Positions 6,625 to 13,400 of a stretch of 16,339 bases of DNA are shown here, in pieces. The stretch comes from CAYMTV01 sp964393525 (GTDB lineage: Bacteria; Patescibacteriota; Microgenomatia; Daviesbacterales; UBA10151), in assembly GCA_964393525.1 (NCBI GenBank), contig CAYMTV010000023.1:1-16339 (forward strand), read 5' to 3'. The number at the start of each line of letters is the position of its first letter. Positions within the stretch are counted from its first letter, which is position 1. A model generated the notes under the pieces. The model ran no database searches, was not told the DNA's origin, and worked only from the letters and a program-made list of their open reading frames with translations. The position numbers and the translations under genes are program-made.

Positions 6625-7560
6625 TTATGCACCACACCCTCCACCACCCTCAACTTGGAATCCAGGCATATCTGAAATTTCTTGTCTAATTCTTTGAACC
6701 CCCGAAGCGGAAGAATAATCCTGAGACAATGCCAGTTTAGGATCTACCTTATCCCATTTGGTATTTTCTCTTGAAAAAAATGCTGCCATTTCAACATAAT
6801 TTTGGGGAAACCAATATGAGTTAAATGCCAGTAAATCTCGATAAATTTGTTTCTCGGGCAAACCTTCTTTAACAGCCAATTGAATATATCCCAAAGCTGC
6901 CATGCCGTGGTTGCAGTCGGGAAAAGCAGTTGAGTTGCCACAGCAAGGCCGGTAGACATTTTCAGCTATGCTTTTAACCAGCTCTTGTTGTTCATCTGTT
7001 AAACTGATAATTTCGGCAGATGAGTAAATCTCCATTGGCTCCTTTGAGCCTAAGATCCAACCCCCGGTCGAGGCAAAGTTTGCCGTATCCTCGCCGTTTT
7101 CTTTCCGCATCTCACCCATCACCTTGCTTTTATTAACTAAACCTAAAGCCCAAAAAGTATTAACAATAAACCTGGAATTTTGCTCATTAATGTGAATATT
7201 ATGGTCCCAGCTGCCGTCAAGGTATTTCATTTCTTTACCGCCGTTGGAATCACTGGTAAAAATCTCCTGATATTTTTCCTTATCAATTGCGCCAATCCCA
7301 ACAAGCTCCTTACCCAAGCTTTTCCATTTTAAAGAAGTAGTGTAACCTTTTTGAGGGATAACTTGCTGCTTTAGGATTTGAACAAACTCAACAGGGGATT
7401 TAGAAGCTTCTTTCAAAGCTAATATATCCTGATTAAACTTTTTTTTTAGAAAGAGGTATTCTCCAATTCCAACTATCAAACTGGCATCAAATAAAATTAC
7501 AACAACAAGCCAAAGCGGGACTGCTCTTCTAAGTATTTTTTTAAATCTTATTTTTTTCAT
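6625..7560 (-). CDS. Membrane-anchored Cys/His-motif protein of unknown function
   Basis: 311 residues with one N-terminal anchor (about residues 14-33) after a basic segment, the remainder probably outside the membrane. The striking region is YRPCCGNSTAFPDCNHGMAA (203-222), giving Cys206-Cys207-x8-Cys216-x-His218, with a Gly-rich end GGGGCGA holding a further cysteine (309). This looks like a metal or thiol-exchange site. I do not recognise a named family, although similar CC-NST-FPDCNHG proteins seem familiar from CPR genomes. The start overlaps the DUF1573 gene by 20 bp and has AAGGGG about 10 nt upstream. Placement directly before the CcdA-like transporter suggests it is an electron-transfer client or metal-binding partner; that is inferred from context. 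Confidence 0.85.
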   Translation of the reverse strand: MKKIRFKKILRRAVPLWLVVVILFDASLIVGIGEYLFLKKKFNQDILALKEASKSPVEFVQILKQQVIPQKGYTTSLKWKSLGKELVGIGAIDKEKYQEIFTSDSNGGKEMKYLDGSWDHNIHINEQNSRFIVNTFWALGLVNKSKVMGEMRKENGEDTANFASTGGWILGSKEPMEIYSSAEIISLTDEQQELVKSIAENVYRPCCGNSTAFPDCNHGMAALGYIQLAVKEGLPEKQIYRDLLAFNSYWFPQNYVEMAAFFSRENTKWDKVDPKLALSQDYSSASGVQRIRQEISDMPGFQVEGGGGCGA

Positions 7561-8047
7561 TAACTACAACCCCTTTTAAATTAAACTCAAGGTATGGATT
7601 TTGAGCATCATTGGTTTCTACTGAAATAATTCTTTCCACCGGGCCTACTCCGGAGGGTCCATGAAACGCCTGGTCAAATACTACCTCAAGTAACGCTTCC
7701 TTACCGGGTTTGACTTCGCCTACCCAGGACGAAACGCTGTGCATGGAAAAGAGTGGGCTTCTTTGGTCATCAATAACAAGTTGAGCCGATGTACAAGAAC
7801 ATGAGGTTTTAACACTGGTCAGTTTAAGAACATCAGTGCCGGTATTTTTGATTTTAAAGATTTTTGTAGCTTTTGGCCCATTATAGTTAATTTGTCCCCA
7901 GTCAAATTTTCTTTCTCCAGTTTCAACTTTGACGCTTTGGGAGGAGGTGATTTTTTTGGGGGTTGAGCTGTTTAAAACCATTACCCCTCCACCCAAAATA
8001 AGTACTGTTCCAATTATAAAAGCGATGATTAGTTTTTTCTCAGTCAT
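7541..8047 (-). CDS. DUF1573 membrane-anchored protein with CxC motif
   Basis: 168 residues. An N-terminal anchor (about residues 5-25) leads into an Ig-like DUF1573 domain: FDWGQI (48-53), FKIKNTGTDVLKL (64-76) and TSCSCTSA (81-88) with Cys83 and Cys85, then FHGPSGVGP (128-136) and a closing strand. DUF1573 proteins are extracytoplasmic and normally keep this Cys-x-Cys; their function is unsettled. It is the first gene of the operon, transcribed from the region with the C4/G4 dyad. The ATG at 8047 lacks a Shine-Dalgarno; a weak -10 (TATCAT or CATATC on the minus strand) lies 11 to 14 nt upstream, so the mRNA probably has almost no leader. It overlaps the next gene by 20 bp. Confidence 0.92.
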   Translation of the reverse strand: MTEKKLIIAFIIGTVLILGGGVMVLNSSTPKKITSSQSVKVETGERKFDWGQINYNGPKATKIFKIKNTGTDVLKLTSVKTSCSCTSAQLVIDDQRSPLFSMHSVSSWVGEVKPGKEALLEVVFDQAFHGPSGVGPVERIISVETNDAQNPYLEFNLKGVVVNEKNKI

Positions 8048-8063
8048 ACTAATATGGAGATAT

Positions 8064-8086
8064 GATATCCCCCCTTAGGGGATATC
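8064..8086. promoter_or_regulatory. CsoR/RcnR-like dyad operator upstream of the thiol/metal operon
   Basis: A perfect inverted repeat: GATATCCCC (8064-8072), 5-nt centre CCTTA, GGGGATATC (8078-8086). It overlaps the probable -10 of the DUF1573 gene. C-tract/G-tract dyads flanked by AT are typical of operators for CsoR-family copper or nickel sensors. No such regulator is in the window, so the assignment rests on form and on the copper-type genes downstream. Confidence 0.5.
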
Positions 8087-8090
8087 TGTA

Positions 8091-8106
8091 TGTAATCTGG
8101 ATTACA
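8091..8106. promoter_or_regulatory. Second dyad in the divergent promoter region
   Basis: TGTAATC (8091-8097), TG, GATTACA (8100-8106): a 7-bp-arm inverted repeat typical in size of a dimeric helix-turn-helix regulator site. Its centre is about 23 bp from that of the C/G dyad, close to two helical turns. It lies upstream of the -35 of the plus-strand gene. The regulator is unknown. Confidence 0.4.
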
Positions 8107-8123
8107 AAAAATTTCTCTCCAAC

Positions 8124-8152
8124 TTGAAAAACTGTATATCATATGCTAGATT
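8124..8152 (+). promoter_or_regulatory. Promoter of the Tat lipoprotein gene
   Basis: -35 TTGAAA (8124-8129), 17-nt spacer, -10 TAGATT (8147-8152) with extended TGC. The -10 ends 8 nt before the ATG at 8161, so transcription should begin at or within a base or two of the start codon. No Shine-Dalgarno. Confidence 0.65.
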
Positions 8153-8160
8153 TGTAAACT

Positions 8161-8724
8161 ATGAGACTAGGTGAACCTGTTACAAGAAGAGAATTATTAA
8201 GAAGAACACTGGTTGCGCCGCTAGTACCTGCTGGTTTAGCTTTAGCCGCTGCTTGTTCACCCAGCAACGAACTTGGAATCCACAACGGTACGGCTTTAAT
8301 CACCCTGCAGATTCCTGGTAGCAAATTAAGAATCAGAAAAGAGCCATCAGTAAAAGCAGAAGAGCTCATTAGCACAGACCCGAGAGGTGATGTTAGTGTA
8401 AGCATTCAGCTTGAGAATCGCACCAGAGTGCTCTACCCGGAAATAGTCGCAGGAGATAACCCTGATAATGACGAAAAGGGTACTGGAAGGTGGATCAGAA
8501 TAAGAAGGGTTGCTCTACAATCTAGAAAAGACCTTTTCGGCGATCCTCCTATGGTTACTTATTTAGACGGCTATGTAAGCATCAGCCAGGCTACCAGAGC
8601 ACATGTTAAACTTGAGCCGGAGCAGTTAGATTTACTAAAAAAAGACCAAGCCGGGAGGTATAAACATCCCCTGGGACACTATATTTCTGAGGAAAGAGTT
8701 GGTTTGCGGGAAACCATTCGGTAA
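8161..8724 (+). CDS. Putative Tat-exported lipoprotein with SH3-like domain
   Basis: 187 residues. The N-terminus has TRRELLRR (residues 8-15), close to the twin-arginine consensus, a moderately hydrophobic stretch rich in Ala/Leu, and ALAAAC ending at Cys32, a plausible though imperfect lipobox, so Tat-dependent lipoprotein export is predicted. Residues about 50-145 (KLRIRKEPSVKAEELI, then RWIRIR and GYVSIS) resemble a bacterial SH3 domain, often used to bind cell-wall peptides. The C-terminus is charged. It is divergent from the thiol/metal operon, with 113 bp of shared regulatory DNA, and is followed by a strong terminator, so it is monocistronic. Function unknown; export route and fold are moderately sure. 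Confidence 0.8.
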   Translation: MRLGEPVTRRELLRRTLVAPLVPAGLALAAACSPSNELGIHNGTALITLQIPGSKLRIRKEPSVKAEELISTDPRGDVSVSIQLENRTRVLYPEIVAGDNPDNDEKGTGRWIRIRRVALQSRKDLFGDPPMVTYLDGYVSISQATRAHVKLEPEQLDLLKKDQAGRYKHPLGHYISEERVGLRETIR

Positions 8725-8726
8725 AG

Positions 8727-8757
8727 AAAAACCCACCCCTTCTCGAGGTGGGTTTTT
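8727..8757. terminator. Bidirectional intrinsic terminator
   Basis: AAAAACCCACC (8727-8737), 9-nt loop, GGTGGGTTTTT (8747-8757): an 11-bp perfect stem that is followed by T residues on both strands. It starts 2 nt after the lipoprotein stop and would also stop minus-strand transcripts entering from the right. Confidence 0.9.
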
Positions 8758-8811
8758 GTTACTTACCAGAATGAAGTTATGCCTTCTGAGCAAAACCTCA
8801 TCCGTTTTTTT

Positions 8812-8842
8812 AGAATAATCCCTTGTGGGGATTATTCTTTTT
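8812..8842 (+). terminator. Second terminator-like hairpin
   Basis: AGAATAATCCC (8812-8822), loop TTGTG, GGGATTATTCT (8828-8838), then more T residues. On the plus strand it looks like a back-up terminator; on the minus strand it is followed by A residues and would instead be a stable stem inside a transcript. Confidence 0.6.
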
Positions 8843-8973
8843 CCTAAAAAGCGCTAATCTAGAATTGCCTACTTCTTAAGTCAGCCCTCTCGTATGCATC
8901 CAGAGGACAATTTCAGCATATACACAACCAAAAATAATTGTCAACCCTCAAATTTCACTCGGGATAGCGTACT

Positions 8974-9330
8974 CTAAAGAATATTTTTTATTAATTCAAT
9001 CTCAGGATTATCTTTAGAATTTGCATAATCTATAGAGATCAAATCAAACCTGTAAGGTCTGTTGCCCCAATTTATCTTTTGGATGTAAAACAGAGCTGTT
9101 TTTTGCAGGGCTTTTAGTTTCCAATGGGTAATTGATTCAATAGGCAAACCATATTCATGACTGTATCTTGCTTTTACCTCAACAAAAACTAAAACATCCG
9201 CATCCCGGGCAACTATATCTATTTCCCCACCCCTGATTAAAAAATTCCTTTTCAAAATCTTGTACCCCAAATTTTGAAGATACTGACATGCTAAATCCTC
9301 TCCTTTGTTTCCTGTTACTTTATTATTCAT
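8974..9330 (-). CDS. yraN: YraN/UPF0102 family putative endonuclease
   Basis: 118 residues, the usual family length. The conserved opening NKGEDLACQYLQNLGYKIL (8-26) leads to the nuclease-like core GGEIDIVA (34-41) and VFVEVKAR (48-55), which give the PD-(D/E)xK-type acidic and Lys residues Glu36, Asp38, Glu51 and Lys53. The family is common next to rnhB and is linked in some species to DNA processing, but its precise role is unsettled. The start lies 21 bp after the rnhB stop; the spacer holds an inverted repeat TGATAA-6-TTATCA (9337-9354) and no Shine-Dalgarno. It is the last gene of the rplS-rnhB-yraN run. Confidence 0.93.
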   Translation of the reverse strand: MNNKVTGNKGEDLACQYLQNLGYKILKRNFLIRGGEIDIVARDADVLVFVEVKARYSHEYGLPIESITHWKLKALQKTALFYIQKINWGNRPYRFDLISIDYANSKDNPEIELIKNIL

Positions 9331-9351
9331 TTAGTATGATAAACTAGATTA

Positions 9352-9972
9352 TCAAACCGGTGATAAAAATCTTTGTAGACTAAAACTTGTTCTATGTATT
9401 CTGGACAGTCCATATCTTCTAATTGCCACTTGATGCAGTCTAGTTCCATAACCTTTGTGTTTTGCCAAACCATACTGCGGATATTTTTTATGTAGTTTCT
9501 TCATTAAATTATCCCGATAAACTTTAGCTACGATGGAAGCTGCAGCGATCGAGACGGAAAGCTTATCACCATCTTTAACCGGTTTTTGTTTTTTGCGGTT
9601 TAAATGCTTAATGTAAAAAGCATCAATTAAAACAAAATCAGGATTAATCTCTAAAAGCTTAATCGCCTTTCTGAAAGCCATTTGAGTGGCTTTTCCAATA
9701 CCAACTTTATTTATTAGATCTACCCCTATTTCTGCGACAGAAGTGCAAAAAGCAGATTTTTTTATTGCCTTTGCTAATCTGAGCCTTTGCATAGGCTTTA
9801 ATAGTTTTGAGTCAGCAATTCCCTCGGGAATTTGGCAGTTTTTGGCAAAAACTACAGCCCCTGCCACAACCGGCCCGGCGAAACACCCTCTCCCTACCTC
9901 ATCAATACCGCAGATTAGTTCATAGCCATTTTGCCAAAGGGAGTGTTCAATTTCAGGAGTAGCGAAGATCAT
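9352..9972 (-). CDS. rnhB: Ribonuclease HII
   Basis: 206 residues. Hydrolyses the RNA strand of RNA/DNA hybrids and misincorporated ribonucleotides. Catalytic residues are all present: GIDEVGRG with Asp24 and Glu25, VLIDAF with Asp117, and KVYRD with Asp154, along with SVSIAAASIVAK (139-150) of the family. The ATG at 9972 lies next to a tract of 7-bp repeats; CATAAT on the minus strand ends 9 nt before the ATG, with TTGCTT 18 nt further upstream, so the repeats may themselves provide the promoter and the mRNA may be leaderless. No Shine-Dalgarno is visible. The stop is TGA. rnhB beside rplS is a common bacterial arrangement. Confidence 0.96.
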   Translation of the reverse strand: MIFATPEIEHSLWQNGYELICGIDEVGRGCFAGPVVAGAVVFAKNCQIPEGIADSKLLKPMQRLRLAKAIKKSAFCTSVAEIGVDLINKVGIGKATQMAFRKAIKLLEINPDFVLIDAFYIKHLNRKKQKPVKDGDKLSVSIAAASIVAKVYRDNLMKKLHKKYPQYGLAKHKGYGTRLHQVAIRRYGLSRIHRTSFSLQRFLSPV

Positions 9973-9979
9973 GGCAGAA

Positions 9980-10007
9980 GTATTATGTATTATGTATCAA
10001 GTATTAA
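9980..10007. repeat. Heptamer tandem array A, rnhB-rplS spacer
   Basis: Four 7-bp units: GTATTAT (twice), GTATCAA, GTATTAA. An inverted copy of the last part, CTTAATACT (10038-10046), overlaps the rplS stop and pairs with AGTATTAAG (10000-10008), so the whole spacer can fold into a large hairpin with a 29-nt loop. Confidence 0.7.
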
Positions 10008-10044
10008 GCAAGAAAGCATAATACAAAAAACATGCTACTTAATA

Positions 10045-10359
10045 CTAAACTCTGGTAGCCTGGCGACCTGTCAGGTTTCGAAGATAATAGAGTTTGCTTC
10101 TTCTGACTTTTTTGGCAGGTTTAACTACTTCAATATCAACAATAGATCTTGCGTTTAAAGGCCAGATGCGCTCAACACCTATTGCCTGAGGACCTATATG
10201 GCGGACGGTTATGGTTTTATTTTCTCCACGGCCGGACATGGCAATCAAAATTCCCTGAAATGCCTGGATTCTGGTTTTATCTCCTTCAACAATAGTGTTT
10301 TTAACCCTGATTGTATCACCGATATGAAGGTTTTTATCTTTGAATGTAACTGAAATCAT
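10045..10359 (-). CDS. rplS: 50S ribosomal protein L19
   Basis: 104 residues, slightly shorter than the usual 110-120 because the N-terminal helix is reduced. Family features are clear: HIGDTIRVKN (12-21), EGDKTRIQAFQGILIA (25-40), GVERIWPL (61-68) and KVRRSKLYYLR (83-93). L19 lies at the 30S-50S interface. The ATG at 10359 has no Shine-Dalgarno but a -35 TTGACA with 17-nt spacer to TTCAAT, which ends 7 nt before the ATG, so it has its own promoter in the 43-bp gap after dnaE and is probably leaderless. rnhB follows. Confidence 0.97.
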   Translation of the reverse strand: MISVTFKDKNLHIGDTIRVKNTIVEGDKTRIQAFQGILIAMSGRGENKTITVRHIGPQAIGVERIWPLNARSIVDIEVVKPAKKVRRSKLYYLRNLTGRQATRV

Positions 10360-10366
10360 AGTTTAG

Positions 10367-10395
10367 ATTGAATTTTATATTAATCTTGTTGTCAA
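10367..10395 (-). promoter_or_regulatory. Promoter of rplS
   Basis: Minus strand: consensus -35 TTGACA (10390-10395), 17-nt spacer, weak -10 TTCAAT (10367-10372), 7 nt from the ATG. It would produce a leaderless mRNA for rplS and possibly rnhB-yraN. Confidence 0.5.
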
Positions 10396-10402
10396 ATCAA
10401 TA

Positions 10403-13400
10403 TTAGTTCACCCGAACCGAGTTCGGCCCCAAAAGCTCCTCTATTCCAGAAATTAGTTCCGAGCCAGGATTAACCGTAAAAGCCAGATTTATCTTTTTAA
10501 AAGTCGAGCCGGAAGGGATTAGAATAGAAATTGCAGCATCTCCCGGGTATTTTCTGAGTGTCAAATTAATTTGCTTAAGAATTTCGCTATCTGCTTGTTT
10601 TGGTATTTCCACCTCTACCTCCGGAACTATCTCATTCATAGGCTCAAAAACTTCGATTGAGTCGGCAATTATTGAAAATTCTTCTTCTCTAAAATCCACC
10701 TTGCCCTTAATGATAACTACCTCTTCTTTGAGTAAAAACTGCTTCGTTTCTAAAAAAAGCTTTGGAAAAACAACACAATCAACCTCATTTGTACCATCAA
10801 ACAAAGTTACAAATGCCATTTCCTGGGCATTCTTTTTGGTTAAAACTTTTTTTACAGTTATTATTACTCCACCAAAGGTGAGTTTTTTTCCAATATCCCC
10901 TTCGGTTAAATTTGAGATGCCAGATTTCAGAAAATCAGTTAACTGTTTGAGTCTTCCTAAGTAAGGAGGTTCATGTAGATATAATCCCAGCAGGTCTTTT
11001 TCAAATATCAAAAGCTTATCTAAGGAAAGTTCTTCAACATCAGGTAAAGAAACGTTCGCATTAAGCCCCACCTCTTCTTCTCCAAAAAGAGATACCTGAC
11101 CATTCTGGGCAAGCTTGGCATTTTTGTGCGACTGTTCAAGACATTGATCAAGCGCCAATAGCAACGCTGCTCTTGAGCCGAAGTCATCTAAAGCACCTGC
11201 TTTGATCAAACTTTCCAAAGTCTTTCTGTTAACCAATCTAGTATCAACCCTTGAGCACACATCAAAAAGAGAAGAAAAAGGTTTACTTTCTCGGGCTTTT
11301 AAAATCGATTCAATGGCTGAGATTCCAACGTTTTTGATAGCTGACAAACCAAATCTTATACCCTGCTCTATCTCTCCCAAGTCAACATTGGTAATCTGTC
11401 GGCTTAATTCCTTTTCAGAAAGGTCTTTTAAGTTTTCCAATGTAAAACCAATTCCGGAGAAGTTAATATCCGGCGGCAAAACAACAATCCCCATCCTTTT
11501 ACACTCCTCAATGGCATGGGCAATTTTTTCGGTGTTACCATACTCTGCAGTCATAACAGCCGCCATAAATTCAACCGGGAAATTTGCTTTCATATAAGCT
11601 GTTTGGTAGGCAATCATGGCATAGGATGCGGCATGGGCTTTATTAAAACCATAGGCAGCAAAAGGCTCGATTAATTTAAACAGCTCCTCGGCTTTTTCTT
11701 TGTTCATTCCGTTTTGGATGCAGCCGTGGATAAACTTATCCCGCTGTTTTGCCATCTCGGCCGGGATCTTTTTACCCATGGCCTTTCTAAATTTATCAAC
11801 CTCTTCCCAGGAGTAACCTGCCAAATCTATGGCAGTTTGTAAAACATCATCCTGGTAAACCAGAAGTCCCAAAGACCTTTCAAGGTACCCTCTCATTCTT
11901 GGGTCAAAGTATCTGATTTTATTAGGATTATGCTTGCGGTCAATATACTCCGGGATAATACCCATTGGACCCGGCCGGTAAAGAGCAATCATTGCCATGA
12001 TGTCAAAAATGTTGGTAGGCTTAAGCTCTACCAGCCACTTAGTCATCCCTCCTCCCTCAAGTTGAAACAAACCCATGGTTTCACCTTTGGCAAACAGCTC
12101 AAATGCTTTTTTGTCATCCAGCGGAATATTATTTAAATCAACCTCAACCCCCCTGTTTCTTTTGACATACTCAACTGCTCTTCCTAAGATTGATAGATTC
12201 CTTATACCTAGAAAATCCATCTTAACCAGTCCTGCCTCTTCCACCGAGAACATATCGTACTGGGTAACAATCTTGTCTCCATTTGACTCTCTTTGAAGGG
12301 GGCTGAAATCGGTTAAAGGCTCCGGAGCAATAACAACTCCTGCCGCATGAACCGAGGCATGCCTGACCGTACTTTCAACTTTGATAGCCAAGTCCAGAAG
12401 TTTTTTATACGAAGGATGAACGTGTTCATCCTGAGTAGAGCTTCGCTCATACTGCGGATCGCTTTTGTATAGGTCATTCAGCTCAGGCACTTCTTTGATC
12501 GCATCTTGTAATGGTTTATGAAACCCCTGGTGTGGAGGAGGTACGAGTTTGGCAATTCTGTCCACTTCTCCGTAAGGGATTGCCATTACCCGGCCGATGT
12601 CCCGGATAGCTGCCCGGCCCATCATAGTTCCAAAAGTGACAATGTGGGCTACTTTGTCCTCACCATATTTGTCCATCACATAACGGATGACATCATCCCG
12701 TCTGTCGTCTGCCATATCCGCATCAATATCTGGTAAAGAAGGTCTAAGGGGGTTTAAAAACCTTTCAAAAGGCAAACCGTACTGAATCGGATCAATGTTA
12801 GTTACACCTAAAGCAAATAAAACCAGCGATCCTGCCGCTGAACCTCTAGTATTGGTGATCACACCATTTTGGTGCGCCCAGTTCATAAAGTCCTGAACAA
12901 CCAAAAAGTAAGTAGCATATTTTTTCTTTTCTATGACAGAAAGTTCGTACTCAAGCCTTTGAACTTTTTCTTCGGTCATCTCCATTTTGTCTTTAGCACG
13001 CTCAAAAGTGAGTTCTTTCAAATGATCAATCGGCTGTTTCCCGTTGGGAACATCAAAGATCGGAAACTTTGGGCTCCCCAAAGGAATTTCCAGATTGCAG
13101 CTATCGGCAATTTTGACCGTATTTTCTAAAGCTTCAGGCAGATCATAAAAAGCCTCCTTCATCTCGTCTTGGGATTTTAAATATAGGTTTGGTGTATCAA
13201 TCATCCTCAGACGCTGCAGGTCGGTTAAAACCTTGCCTGTTTGGATACAAATTAAACAGTCCTGAGCTTCCGCATCTTCTGCTTTGACGTAGTGAAGATC
13301 ATTTGTTGCAACAACCGGTATTCCCAATTTTTTTGAAAGTTTCCCAGCTCCTTCCCATGTCAGATCCTGGATTCTTGCCATATTTTCCAAATCCTGCCTG

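Larger units (their letters stand above)
8727..8908 (-). ncRNA. Candidate small RNA, about 180 nt
   Basis: A consensus minus-strand promoter, TTGACA (8939-8944), 18-nt spacer, TATGCT (8915-8920), predicts a start near 8908. No minus-strand gene follows; the next strong signal is the terminator at 8727-8757. The intervening RNA could form several hairpins: CCTCT/AGAGG near its 5' end, the 11-bp AGAATAATCCC stem, and CAGAA/TTCTG. It matches no RNA class that I can recognise (checked by eye for 6S, SRP, tmRNA and RNase P signatures). Alternatively the promoter may be fortuitous and the 249-bp gap merely a terminator region. Confidence 0.3.

Noticed and set aside
6744..6959. Minus-strand ORF inside the 311-residue gene in another frame
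   Set aside because: Shadow of the Cys/His protein gene, without its own signals.
8139..8405. 88-residue minus-strand ORF opposite the Tat lipoprotein gene
   Set aside because: It is antisense to a better gene with promoter and terminator, has no ribosome-binding site, and its translation shows no recognisable pattern.
3295..9354. Alternative genetic code with UGA as glycine
   Set aside because: TGA ends the histidine kinase, DUF5676 and rnhB genes at natural family lengths, and no internal TGA is needed.
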